Of a DNA stretch of 64,000 nt, positions 38,440 to 49,440 are shown piece after piece; within the stretch, counting starts at the first letter, position 1, and the number at the start of each line of letters is the position of its first letter. The stretch is taken from the NCBI GenBank assembly GCA_036877525.1, contig JAZGTH010000072.1, forward strand, positions 1,054,001 to 1,118,000. Reading direction: 5' to 3'. Under the pieces are notes generated by a model. It was not told where the DNA came from and searched no databases. It was given only the letters and a program-made list of their open reading frames with translations. Both the position numbers and the translations under genes were made by a program. Origin of the DNA: Chromobotia macracanthus. Its lineage: Eukaryota > Chordata > Actinopteri > Cypriniformes > Botiidae.

Positions 38440-38900
38440 AATTGTGGCATTTACCGCAACTTCGCCTTTGTTTTTGCTATGCAGAGATAAATAACGCAAT
38501 AATGCGAGAACACTTGCCGTTTATAAGCACGCAACACGATGATAAAGAAACAGACAACGTCTCACTTCCTGCTGACAGGGGCAGGAAATTGAGTTTGTCC
38601 AGAACAAAAGGAGAGAGAGGGAGAAACAGTGAGTTTCAGTGTTGCTTCTCATTAAAGAAGACAGTCAGCACTCATAAGTGCTGTCATTGATATGCACATG
38701 ATCGCCTCGGCTCGTCCATCTGCAGCGGCACGCGGCGGCTGTGCTATTCACTCGGACCTGAGAATAAAACTAAAGGAGACGTTGTTTTATCTGTCTCGCT
38801 GCTGAAAGACACACACTGACAGATGAGCACTGTGGGTCGCTGACACGTCGCTGGCGTCGGCCTTTCAATTAGTATCTCGGCAACAAGACATCACAGGAAG
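38440..38900. promoter_or_regulatory. CpG-rich cluster about 6 kb upstream of coding exon 2
   Basis: CpGs are concentrated here, most densely at 38700-38890 (for example GCGGCACGCGGCGGC and GTCGCTGACACGTCGC), against an AT-rich, CpG-poor background. If the upstream DNA is intron 1, this would be an intronic regulatory element. No splice-donor-linked ATG of the right phase was recognised in it. Confidence 0.35.
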
Positions 38901-39473
38901 AAAGTCAACCCCAAAAACAGCTCATAATGATGCAAAATTCACTCACTTTCATGCAAAATAACACCCATTTGAGTAAGCCCGATATAACCTGCTTTTAAAA
39001 CCAAACATCCTTTAAATCATCAGACAATACAGCTCATTCACTTTAATGGAAAATGAATGCCATCTAATAAAGCTAATTTCACTTGCACAATGCAGTTAAA
39101 TAGCGATAGCACGATATAGGCTATTTAATATAATTACACTAATAGAGGTGTACTGCTAATACAGCTATTGTAATGAAATGGTGCTAGGTAGATACATTAT
39201 AAATACATACGACACAAATTCCCAGTTTGTCAGCAATTGCAAAATATTTCACTGCACCCTTTGTTACAGTTATGGCTGCAAGTGTGTTTCTTGTACTGCA
39301 GACCAGCAATATTAATAACAGTCAGCTCCACTGACAGCTGTCTGTCCGCAGGGGCCTCCTGCACACATGTATTTTTGAGGCACCACTGGGTTCTGCCTCA
39401 CTTGCTGCACAAAGTGAGATATTAAAATGACCAAAGGGGAGAACTAACTTAGTTTAACATGCAAGTGGAAAAT

Positions 39474-39540
39474 GTGTCAGTCCAGTGGTACAGTTTTTGC
39501 TTATGCACTGGGACCCAGGTTCAAATCCTAATATAGGACT
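39474..39540 (+). mobile_element. Possible SINE head fragment
   Basis: A tRNA-like stretch contains CCAGTGGTACAG and a B-box-like GGTTCAAATCC at normal spacing, but no recognisable tail follows. Confidence 0.35.
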
Positions 39541-40517
39541 TGATATAGGAGCTAATATACAATTTTCCATTAAATTGCACAGAATTTCACAGGTGGTGAT
39601 GACCGTGCAATTCCGTTGTAATGAAAACAGCAGCTATGCCAGGCTGATAACATACTTTGATTTAGTCAGCTGTGGACCAATAAGACTCACACACAAACAA
39701 CTAGCAGGCCTTAGTTTGTTCATTGACCAATGAGATTTTCCCCCTAAACAAGATAAGGCGGGGCTTAAGTGCAGAACAAAAACATTGTCTACGCTACAAG
39801 TCAGTGACGTCATGACAATGAAACTAGATCGCTCCTATTATAATCAACAAAGCTGCCAGTAATCAATAATCAGTTTTGCACTTGCAGTGTAGACAGCCTT
39901 GTTGATTGTAATGGAAGCTAGTTTTACAGTGTTACATCGCCATAGACGGGGTATGAGGAAGATATTGAGGGAGTGAAAAGAGACAAAAATAGAGCAGAGA
40001 GACATGAATTCTGAAAGACAATACGTGCTGGCACACAGACAGAAAAGGTTTCAATCTCAGCTATATTCTGTAGGACAGGTCTGGCATTGCAAGTGTTTCC
40101 TAGAGTCCAGCACTGTTTACTCAGTCCGTCACTGAGAATGTGTACTGCTGTAAGAGTCAAAGTTGTGTTGTTTCCTGGTTACCATGGGCCAAAAAGCACA
40201 TTTCTTCATTGACAGCCATACAAAAGTAATGTATTCTGACTACATATATTTTTTGCAAACAACACAGTATAAATGGCAACTTTTGTGACCAATCTGACTA
40301 AATTCAGCAAAGATGGCTACATTAAAATCGCTCTTTATCCTTCCAGGGGATCATACACCAGCACTGAGATAAATAGGAAGGCTAACAGATACTTTTCTCC
40401 ACGTATTATAGACCTGCTTGTACCATATGGCCCACAATTACCCCACAACTGTCTAGACAGCAGCAGCATCTTTTGTGATATTTCAATCTTCTTGCTATCT
40501 TTTTCCTCACCTGTTTT

Positions 40518-40520
<3 letters not shown>

Positions 40521-40550
<30 letters not shown>
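40521..40550. repeat. (TC)n microsatellite
   Basis: About 15 TC units. Confidence 0.95.
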
Positions 40551-40553
<3 letters not shown>

Positions 40554-41067
40554 AGTCTATTGTCTTTTTATCTCTGTATGGATCTTTTCTATTTGTCATT
40601 CTGCACAACATTAGTCTCTGCATGTGTGTCCACTTTTCCCATGTCGTTTATTCATTCTGTCACCACTGCCTACACATATTCTAATGCTCTCTCTCTCTCA
40701 TGGCTTTGCTATACGAAACCCTGCTGTGTTAAAAACACTCGAGGTACAACTTCTGTAATGACGGATACTCTTGGGTGAAGCAGGAATACAAACTAAAAGG
40801 AAAAGCGGGTGTGTCTGCACAACTTCCTAGGTTAATTATGTGTTCAACTCCTTATCGTACTACTGCTAGGCCCAGATGTAATCTACTGACTTTTGATCTG
40901 GACACATTTTACAGAACAGATTTTAACAAGTGTGTTAAACAGAGCTGGGAATACTGCACTCTTATTGGTAGATGAAAGCCAAAATATTTAAAGGGGAAGA
41001 GCACAATTTGTTCATAATTTTAGTGTAAAATAATGTTACTGTTAATGAGTAATTATTTTGATATCAT

Positions 41068-41230
41068 CCCAGCTAACAATTTTATGTTGTAGGACTGTTT
41101 CCCTGTTATTTAAACTTAAGAACAATGTTTTTGATATATATCAATGATATATAACATTAAAAAAAGTTCTACTAACAGTACTGTGAGAATGTTTTTGATA
41201 ACTTTTAGAGAACATTCCCTGTTAGCTGGG
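41068..41230 (-). mobile_element. CCCAGCTAAC-ended MITE, internally deleted, reverse copy
   Basis: Both ends are present (CCCAGCTAACAATTTTATGT and ACATTCCCTGTTAGCTGGG). Read on the minus strand it matches the 5' part of the family, then jumps to the 3' end. At 163 bp it is about half the usual length. Confidence 0.72.
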
Positions 41231-41880
41231 CTAGAGCCACAATGTTTACAGTTCTGAAGAAATCAGTGTACAAATGGCTTATAGTGAATTCTGCATATCA
41301 ACTCTGATAATCAGTGTAACAAAAATGTGCAAGGGAATAAAGAGTGTTTACATTCTGCTGAGACAGATTCTGTGTGGATCTACTTACAGCTAGTCTATAC
41401 CGAAACATCATTATGCCCAGGTGGCCAATATTTAGGCTGACAGAAAATATTTTCCGTGACTTTGATGGGTGGGACCCCAGTGGCCTAGGCTTACTAATAA
41501 GAGACATCAAAATAAATTTAATATACTATCATTATTTAGCATTATAATAGACTCCATATGTGTATAGGACAGAGAGAAAGTAAAAGAGAGATACAAAGAA
41601 AAAGTGAGAAAAGGAACATGAGAGGTGACCGGAAGGTTTTGCTCCGCCTCTAAGAACGTAAAGGGATTTCTGCAGCCGCTGTAATGTGATAAGAGAGAAA
41701 ATCAAAGAGGGTCATTATGGAAGAGCGAATGAAAAATGAGAATAAAGGACAATGGATGCAAAAATTAGAAGCCGCTTGAAAAGAGAGAGAGAGGGCTAAA
41801 GATTTGTGTGAAGCAGCTGACAAGTACACAACACAGCAATACACACACATAAATGAACAGGTCTCTAAGCTCAAAGGTCA

Positions 41881-42023
41881 TTTTACATTTATGTATTGGG
41901 GAGACGTTTAAATCCAAAGCAACTTGGATACATTTTGGGTATACATTTTATCAGCCCAGGAATTCGAACCCACAACCATGCCACTGTTACCACCATGCTC
42001 TACAAGCTAAGCTACAGGAACAC
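41881..42023 (-). mobile_element. tRNA-derived SINE, same family as 53753
   Basis: Read on the minus strand it begins TGTTCCTGTAGCTTAGCTTG, has a B box GGGTTCGAATTCC, and ends in a diverged tail with AAGTTGCTTTGGATTTAAAC. Head and tail order match the copy at 53753 with substantial divergence. Confidence 0.8.
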
Positions 42024-42859
42024 TTAAACATTCTGATAAGATTTAAAACTAGTTGAAATCCAGCCATAAAGAAATCTTAAACATTTAAATGAGAGACAAA
42101 TAAAATGATGGACCCTTAAACAGGGAATGGAAGGATTACGACATGCAGTGTGAAATAAGGACATTAAACACGCTCAGCCATGCTGGCATATGTTCAATTC
42201 TGTGACGGTAAAAGCACTTTTAAAACACTTCCTTCACTGTGTGGTATGCCCACCTTTCTGATTGGATAAACAGACAGGCTTTGTTTCATGCTTCACAGCT
42301 GCAGAGGCCTGGCCCGCTAAACCCAGCCAACGCTAAATTAACTCACGCAAACCCATCAACAAATGTGAGATAGAATTAACATTTAGCATGACAACCTAAT
42401 TGCTATTGAGTGGAATTTTCAATTACGATGTTACCTTAGGAAGTATTTAAATTGTAATTAATTGCACAGTGAAAAAAACACCACATTTCAGCAAATCAAT
42501 CCAATCTCGAACCTTCATTGCTAGTAAAATAATGATCTTTGCCCACAGGGCAAAAGAAAACCATTTCTAATCACCCAGAATAGTTAATGCAAGCCAATGT
42601 TTCCCGCCACAAGGTGCTGTGATGTTAGTAAGGCCATGTCAGATTGTCCTCAATCAGGGCTCTATTTAACCTTTCTGTAACCTGGAAAACTGATACTCAA
42701 ATACATTTTCATTTGTAAGTACAGCCCCGGGGAAAAAGGCAGAAGACGTGCTTTGACCTTTTATTAAGCGTTACAATCTAACGCTTCTAAATGACCATGT
42801 TCATGCTGGCCAGATCTTCCTGTGAATTGTGTGTGTGTATGTGTGTACAAGGCTGAGGC

Positions 42860-42870
42860 AGAGAGAGAGG

Positions 42871-42903
<33 letters not shown>
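42860..42903. repeat. (GA)n microsatellite, interrupted
   Basis: GA units with GAGG interruptions near the left end. Confidence 0.93.
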
Positions 42904-43536
42904 CAAAACAGATAAGCAGACACGCTGTCTAGAAGAGTTATTCAGATGCAATATAGCATGGTAATACGGCCCGGTTTGGCTCAAGTCCATTTTCATAATC
43001 AAATCAAGAGAATCCTATCAGACAAATTCAATTCCTAGTTGCAGCAATGAAGCCGTGTATTCAGCATTCATTTTCGCAAGAATACACTTCATTTCACTGG
43101 CCAACGACTGTAATTTTGTTGATATTGTTGGAATGCTGTTATAAGACTAAGCAAATTGAACATGTGGGAGAGAGAAAGTGTTACGGAAATAGTCCTGTGT
43201 CAGACACAAACGCAAACATTGAAATGAGAAGGATTGCATATGTTATCTGAGGCTTTGTGCTGTTTCACGCTGTATTAAGCATCGGGGTGTGAAACAAAGC
43301 TTGGTTGGAAAAGGTCATCTGTCAAGTTTGTGCAAACTAAGAAGATCAGAGCAAGCTTAAATCAACATAATCATGCATATTGATGCGTATACACACACAT
43401 TTAGAAAATGATCGGACGACTGAAAAAAAGCCTGTGCCTTGAAAAACTCATGGAAACTCATTTCCAGTACAGAAAAACACATTTGTGTGTTCGTTTCTTC
43501 CATGATGTCACCTCATCCATAGCAAAAGTAAGAAGA

Positions 43537-43540
43537 CAGA

Positions 43541-43577
<37 letters not shown>

Positions 43578-43588
43578 ACGAGAGAGCA
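43537..43588. repeat. (GA)n microsatellite, interrupted
   Basis: GA units with AAAG and AACG interruptions, 22 bp before the hAT-like element. Confidence 0.93.
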
Positions 43589-43609
43589 GTGTCTTAACAT
43601 CCTCTAAAA

Positions 43610-44074
43610 CAATGTTTCTCAACTGGTGGGTCACAACCCAAAAATGGGTCACTTGTCTGTTGTAATGGGGTCATAGATAGGAGGACAAAGACAATACAAA
43701 TAAAATGTAACTAACCACATAACTGTCCAGTTTGCAATTTAATAGCCCCGTTAACGTTTAAAAGATTGTATACTATTGTAGAAAAGTCCTTACCGTATCT
43801 TTCAAAGGCATGTTTTTCCAATGAATCTCGATTTAGCCAACAAAATTATGGTGAAAATTGTGCAAGGTGAAAGAAAATGAGATGCAGAATATGTTAAAAA
43901 AGGATCAGTGGTACAGAAAATCACATTCTGCTATTATGCATTCATAAAATTGTCTTTTTTTTTCCAATTCAGCCTGTCATGTTCATAGTAATTTTCATAC
44001 ATTTTAATATTTAATTTTAGGAGGATTTTTGTTCCATTGTTGTGTTGGGTCACCAAACCCGTTGAGAACCTCTG
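43610..44074 (+). mobile_element. Non-autonomous hAT-like element, 465 bp
   Basis: The left end CAATGTTTCTCAACTGGTGG and right end CCCGTTGAGAACCTCTG form imperfect inverted repeats of the CAGTGGTTCTCAAC type. The interior has GGGTCACAACCCAAAAATGG. Flanking octamers CTCTAAAA and CTGTAGAT agree at 5 of 8 positions, consistent with a decayed hAT 8-bp target duplication. No transposase is encoded. Confidence 0.75.
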
Positions 44075-44236
44075 CTGTAGATGGTAACATCACTCAGCTC
44101 TCTGCAGAACTTTACAGTCTCTGTCAATATCAATCTCTCTCAGCAAACAGATCCTTTTTAGCTCTTGTGCATCCTAAATGAGTCAGTCCTTCCATCTCTT
44201 CCTCGAAACTCTTTCCACTGTGAGACACCTCTAAAT

Positions 44237-44243
44237 TCTCTCT

Positions 44244-44274
<31 letters not shown>
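44237..44274. repeat. (TC)n microsatellite
   Basis: TC run with CCC interruptions, about 430 bp before coding exon 2. Confidence 0.93.
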
Positions 44275-44707
44275 CAATTCGACATCAAAGAGTTGAATCA
44301 ACGCTAAGCCAGTCCAGAACGTTTACTTACACAGTGCCCTTCATCACAACCTTACGCTCCAGTTCTATCACTTTTATTATACATTCTCTTTTTCTCCTTT
44401 ACATATACATGTATGATCTTCCTTCAGTGGCTGCAGTTTTCTGTAGTAAAGAGCTGCACACAAAACTGTGTGTGTGTGCGCATGTTTGTTTTCTCAGTAA
44501 CCTTTAACATTGATTTTTTTTTAAAGCATAACCTTCAATGTGGGGTTTATGTGCAGGGGTGGGTAGAGATGGATCCAAAGATGGTTCTTTCTTTAATTAT
44601 CAGCTCTTTTAGACCAGCTGAAAGAATACTGCTGTAGCAACATCAAGGTCAATGGTTCAGAAAGTTCTGCTTATCTCATTTAATCGTCTCTGTTCTCTTC
44701 TTCATAG

Positions 44708-45159
44708 GCTGTGGTCTGGAGTTTCTCCTGGTGCTTTGTGGTTTAGAGCTGACCCGGACGTGTCCACATCACTGCATTTGCTACGACTCTCCCAGCACGG
44801 TCAGCTGCCAGGCCCACAACTTCCTGGTGGTTCCGGAGGGAATCCCGGCACAAAGCGAGCGCGTCTTTCTCCAGAACAACAAGATCCAGCGACTGCTCCA
44901 GGGCCACTTCAGTCCCACCACCGTCATGCTTTGGCTCTACTCAAACAATATCTCATATATCCAACCTTCCACCTTTATGGGCTTCACCCGCCTGGAGGAG
45001 CTTGATCTGGGAGACAACCGTCACCTCCGGTCTTTGGCTTCTGACACTTTTCAGGGCCTAACTCGACTACATGCCCTTCACCTCTACCACTGTGGCCTAA
45101 TCAGTCTGCCTGCTGGGTTATTTGATGGGCTTCATAACCTGCAGTACCTTTACTTACAG
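44708..45159 (+). CDS. rtn4rl1: rtn4rl1 (Nogo receptor-like 1 / NgR3), coding exon 2: signal peptide end, LRRNT, LRR1 to first part of LRR5
   Basis: This exon encodes the N-terminal half of a GPI-anchored, neuronal-surface leucine-rich-repeat receptor. NgR family members bind myelin inhibitors or proteoglycans and restrain axon growth and synapse formation. It opens after a pyrimidine-rich acceptor (CTCTTCTTCATAG) and completes a Gly codon begun in a missing upstream exon (phase 1), giving (G)CGLEFLLVLCGLEL, the hydrophobic end of a signal peptide. The LRRNT cap follows with the Cx3CxCx8C pattern (CPHHCICY...VSC). LRR1-4 come next, and the exon ends exactly after YLYLQ of LRR5 at a GTAGGT donor. 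SCQAHNF, VPEGIP and SERVFLQNN followed by GHFSP favour RTN4RL1 over RTN4RL2 or RTN4R. A sequon (NIS) is visible in LRR2. I recognised the family from remembered human sequences, not a search. Whether this is the fish a or b paralogue cannot be told. A GTG at 44731 lies inside the signal peptide and is not the start. Confidence 0.93.
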
Positions 45160-45243
45160 GTAGGTGTCATATTTGCAATGTTTTGCCAGCATATCTTGCA
45201 TTTTTTGAGAAATATAACTATGAATAGTGAGGAGCATCAGGAA

Positions 45244-45550
45244 CCCAGCTAACAGGAAACATTCTTAGAACACTGGCTAGCGTTCTCTTAAAGTTCTCTT
45301 AAAGATACCAAAAACCTTTCTGCAGTAACGACAGTAGAACGTTTTTAACGTCAAATTGTCAAAAAAACATTATTCTTATTTAGTTAGTGGAACATTTTAA
45401 AAATGATACAGAATTAACTAAGCAATATTGTTAATACAAGACCTAAAAAAACTGAACGTTTTGAACGTTTCCAGAACTTTCAAAATAAATTTTTGTTACT
45501 TAATGAAAATGTTGGGGAAACATTCTTATGACCTAAAATTATTAGCTGGG
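45244..45550 (+). mobile_element. CCCAGCTAAC-ended MITE inside the rtn4rl1 LRR5 intron
   Basis: It starts CCCAGCTAACAGGAAACATT and ends AAAATTATTAGCTGGG, 307 bp. The interior shares TTTTGAACGTTTCCAGAA and TTTTTGTTACTTAATG with the copy at 33722. It makes up over a quarter of the 1118 bp intron. Confidence 0.78.
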
Positions 45551-46190
45551 AACTTGAAAAACTGAAGGTTGTGATTGGCTTTTGAAGGTTCCAGAGTCTT
45601 CTGTAACCGTGCCTGTTCTGTTAGATATGACTTTGTTTAAATATATATCATTTTTAGGCCCTCCTCAGCCAAATTGAGCATGAATTCATAAAACGCTTGG
45701 CTTGACACAGTTGTGCTGACACTTTATAAAATCTAACGAGATACACAACCATTTTGGTGACAGCAGAAAGTGCCCTGTTGAAGGGATATCATTTTTTTAT
45801 AGACTGTCAGTGCTCCTGGTTTCAGCTGTTGCTTGGGAATCATCTGACCTGTCAAGTGAACCTAGATAAAATCTGTGCAGAATGTTCAACGGCATCTAAA
45901 GTCCTGCCAGCACAAAGTCCTACTTTAATAAAAAGATGACCAGACACAATACTTCATTCTAATGAAAATGTCAAAACGAAACATTCTTTAAATACTAAGA
46001 ACATTACAGTATGAACGCATGACACTTTGGATTAGATATACGTGTGGAGGCCAAGCGGTGTTATTAACAAGAACTAAAACTTTTCTTTAACTGAAAGTTA
46101 ACTGAAAACTAAAAAAAAATGAACAATTAGAAAAACTAAAGTGCATTTTAATGCCCCCAAACATATCTTTTCATTTTTTTGACACAAATA

Positions 46191-46220
46191 TTATATAATA
46201 TATATATATATATATATATG
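46191..46220. repeat. (TA)n run in the rtn4rl1 intron
   Basis: TA units ending 58 bp before the exon 3 acceptor. Confidence 0.9.
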
Positions 46221-46277
46221 ATGTGTTTTTTTTGTGTGTCTGTTGTTGACTGTTGGTGTTTCTTTGGTATTCTACAG

Positions 46278-47159
46278 AATAACCAGCTGGAGTTTCTTGA
46301 GGATGACATGTTCATTGATCTGCTAAATCTCAGTCATCTCTTCTTGCATGGAAATCGTCTGTGGAGTCTTCACCAGAACACATTCCGTGGCCTCGGGGCT
46401 CTGGACCGCCTGCTGCTTCATCAAAACCGTCTCCAGTGGATCCACAAACAGGCTTTCCATGACCTGCGCCGCTTGACGACCCTCTACCTGTTCAACAACT
46501 CTTTACCTGAGCTACCAGCAGAGAGCTTGGCTCAACTGCCAGCGCTGGAGTACCTGCGTCTCAATGACAATCCCTGGGAGTGCGACTGCAAAGCCATGCC
46601 GCTCTGGGACTGGCTAAGGCGATTCCGTGGCTCCACCTCTTCATTAATATGCATGGCTCCGCCCGAGCTGGAGGGGAAGGATCTTAAGCGGCTGATGAAA
46701 GAGGAACTGCCTTCCTGTACGGGCTCAGAATCCCTCCACCAGAGCAAATCGAGCAACCAGGGGGATGTAGGAGTGTCACTCAAGAAAGATCATCATCACC
46801 GATCACGCCATCATCATCATCCTCACCTGCCACATCAAGATCAGCACTACCCCACTTCTACATCGCCCCTGCCCAGGCCACCCAAGTCTGGCCGCAACAG
46901 AAACTGCACCAGGCATCGTAGCCGCAAGGGAAACGGTCAGAACGAGGTGTATACCCTAAAGGAGTTAGCCAGTAAGGAGTCTGATGACAAATATGACCCA
47001 TCAAAACCGAGACGAAAGAACAAGTGCATCGCACGGACTTCAATGGGGCCCCCTAGTGGTGTGCAAAGAGTGAACAGCAGGGCGGCGTCCCTCTTGGCTT
47101 CTTGTTTCATCATCCCTTATTGCTTATTAGTGTCACTCAATGCCCTTATTTTCCGCTGA
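46278..47159 (+). CDS. rtn4rl1: rtn4rl1 coding exon 3: rest of LRR5 to LRR8, LRRCT, stalk, GPI signal, stop
   Basis: After the acceptor TTCTACAG the frame resumes with NNQLEFLEDD, completing LRR5. LRR6-8 follow (SHLFLHGN, DRLLLHQN, TTLYLFNN). The LRRCT cap has NPWECDC plus two later cysteines (SLICMAPP and LPSCTG). A stalk of about 140 residues comes after it: lysine/arginine-rich, with a histidine-rich stretch at 46791-46850 and a NCT sequon. The last 20 or so residues (SLLASCFIIPYCLLVSLNAL) are hydrophobic and end IFR-stop, as expected for a GPI-attachment signal, so the mature protein should be tethered to the outer membrane leaflet. The exon gives 293 residues; with 150 from exon 2 and a few from exon 1 the total is near 448, close to 441 in human RTN4RL1. 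The conserved stalk motif PSGVQ near the C-terminus also fits RTN4RL1. The frame is intact, with no stop or frameshift. Confidence 0.94.
   Translation, partial: NNQLEFLEDDMFIDLLNLSHLFLHGNRLWSLHQNTFRGLGALDRLLLHQNRLQWIHKQAFHDLRRLTTLYLFNNSLPELPAESLAQLPALEYLRLNDNPWECDCKAMPLWDWLRRFRGSTSSLICMAPPELEGKDLKRLMKEELPSCTGSESLHQSKSSNQGDVGVSLKKDHHHRSRHHHHPHLPHQDQHYPTSTSPLPRPPKSGRNRNCTRHRSRKGNGQNEVYTLKELASKESDDKYDPSKPRRKNKCIARTSMGPPSGVQRVNSRAASLLASCFIIPYCLLVSLNALIFR
47048..47059 (-). promoter_or_regulatory. CTCF-like core inside the rtn4rl1 last exon
   Basis: On the minus strand this reads CCACTAGGGGGC, an exact match to the CTCF core CCASYAGRKGGC. It overlaps the codons of the conserved PPSGVQ stretch of the receptor stalk. 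A 12-base match with partly degenerate positions is suggestive, not proof of binding. Confidence 0.4.
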
Positions 47160-49440
47160 GCTCGAGGAAACCTCTTGTAAGGGTTTTACCAAAAACTCAG
47201 CCCTCTGTGTACTCCGGCTCCTACACTTCAATGTGTGAATGTGTGTGTATGTGGTTTGTGTGTGTACAAAAATGTGTGGTACTTTGGCGAGCCCCTACTG
47301 AGGGACAGAGAACTTTCTTGAAGTTGCGGGGCTGGAATTATACCAGAGACTGAAAAACAAACTCTGGGGTTTGTGATCTTAAGACACAAAACACTAATGG
47401 ACTAATCGTACCCCCACCATTTACCTGTACCTGGTTGAAAATTGTGGGCCTGTCTCTTTAATTCCTGTTGCTCCTGATAGATTAACCCATCTATTAAACC
47501 AGGGCATATTCAATAACAGAGAAAGACCATCTGTACATTTCGTTGTTTATTACACCTGTGCAGAATCATTAGCTGTGGTCAAAATCACAAACATTAAAAC
47601 TTCTGGATTCCTGCTCTGCCTTTTGCCCTGCGCACAGGGAATATGGCAGGGTTGAATCAGAGGAAAAAATAAAAGCCAGTAATTTAGCCAGAATAACATG
47701 AGCCATTTCTGTAGGAGGGTTGTTGTTAACACATTCAGCACCTGTCAAAATAAAAAAGCAAGCTATGCACAAAAGAGAGATCGTGTTAATTACACTGAGA
47801 GATGAATTTTAAGGAAGTAAAATTATTCATTCAGTTGCAGGACTCGCACATTAGATTATACTGTTCTGAAACAGTATGCAGACACACTTTAAGGTCAGAT
47901 GAGAAAAGCTGAAGTTTAGAGTTTGCCAAAGGATTATGGGATGGCTCTGGGTTTGTGTGTGTGTCAGTGTGTTTTTATTTGTTGATTGTACCCTAAAGAT
48001 AGTATTTTAAATAAAAACAGAAGACAGAATATTAAGACATGGAAAGGTCAGATGAAGCTTGGGAAAAAACTGTAATACGTTTTCTAGCACTCAACGGCAA
48101 TAGTTTGCTCTCTTCTAAGCTAATTGGGAAAACACCAACACATTATCTACACATGGAACAGTACAATTAAAAAAAACAGGAAGCATTATAACTTAAACAT
48201 TGGGAAAACACTGAAAACCTAAATAGAAAAGTCCTGTTGTAACGTTACAGAATATCCACCCCTCACCTTCTCTGACCACCGCTGCTGTCGAGCCAATAAA
48301 ATATGTCTGTATTGGATTACTATAGCTGAGAAAGAAACCATCAATGAAAAGTCACAGAGCCCCCTTTTGGACAGGAGGGGCAATAGCACTTTCCCATCTC
48401 GTGTCCTCTCTGACAGACTATCTACATTTATGTAAAAACTTCAGAAGTGACAAAACATTGACATAACAGTCTATTGTGAATGTTTATTTGTTTTTAGAAT
48501 ATTTGCCACATATTAAAAAACAGAACTGTATTTTAAGATCTTTGGGGGAGGAGGGTGTTCTTTTGTATTCATGTACTATTTGTTTTTTACATTTGCTTGT
48601 CAACAAACTGCAGTTTTGAACATACATGTGCACCGTGTCAGCACCTTCGTCTTCCTCAGTCAACCTTTAAATTTACTTCCTCCCCTTGTTTCATCCAACT
48701 TTCTGTCTGTTATGAAACACCACCAGACTCAGAAGCTGTTTCTAAAGAATATTAAAGAGAAATGTTGTCTCACCGCTCATGGCTGTGTTTGTGGACGCCT
48801 CTGTTTTCTTCCTTATGCAAATGTATGGCATTTGAGGTAAAATCCATAATGAAGTGTTGAGATCAGATGATGTTTAGACAGGAAAAACGATTATATAAGA
48901 CAAAGCTTTTAGTTTCCTAGGCCAAATACAGTTATCTCAAAAACGTTGCTGTATGAATCACATTGAATCATTGGGTTGATTTACATTTGCCTGTTCCTCC
49001 ACACACAGTGAAAATGATTCGACTGATATATATTTTGAGCATCATTCCTTCAGGGTATTTGCAGAACTTGTACTCATACAGTATTCATTTTATAAGCCTG
49101 ATATACACAAATGCATCTTTCGCACAGTGACGTTTCACAGAAAAAAAACACACACAATACAAAAGAAAGTGACACTGTTTCAGGACAAAAAAGCTTTGAC
49201 AGTGAAGGTCACAGTAATTGTTAATAAATCTTGTGTGGAAGAACTCAATTTCCCACATTTTCCCCTTGGCTCCTGATGAAAAGTGATATGAGAGATGAGT
49301 TACAATATAGTTTTGTTTCACATTTACATTAAACTGATTTAAAGTCTTTTATGCAATACTGCAGACTGGCCCTGAATTATGTTGAATATCTGCTGTCTAG
49401 ACAAGAACCTGTAATAAACATCTTCATTTTCACTCTTTTT
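47160..49440 (+). other. rtn4rl1: Probable 3'UTR of rtn4rl1 with candidate poly(A) signals
   Basis: The sequence after the stop has no coding signal. AATAAA hexamers occur at 47668, 47749, 48295 and 49413. The last is the best candidate because TGTGTGCATCC and GTGGTGTTTTTG, resembling GU-rich downstream elements, follow within about 30-60 bases. The transcript end is inferred only; an earlier hexamer may be used. Confidence 0.35.

Larger units (their letters stand above)
45160..46277 (+). other. rtn4rl1: Phase-0 GT-AG intron inside LRR5 of rtn4rl1
   Basis: The donor GTAGGT follows CAG at 45157-45159. The acceptor TTCTACAG precedes AAT at 46278, with a T/G-rich tract before it. Joining the flanks gives YLYLQ-NNQLEF, matching the uninterrupted LRR5 of mammalian RTN4RL1. 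The intron is 1118 bp. It carries a MITE at 45244-45550 and a TA run at 46191-46220 close to the acceptor. The frame is closed by stops within it, so retention would truncate the protein. Confidence 0.92.

Noticed and set aside
44652..45005. 117-codon open frame overlapping exon 2 in another phase
   Set aside because: Shadow of the true LRR frame; lacks any receptor motif and reads across the exon 2 acceptor.
47735..47750. RE1 left half-site TTCAGCACC after the gene
   Set aside because: No GGACAG right half follows at any accepted spacing.
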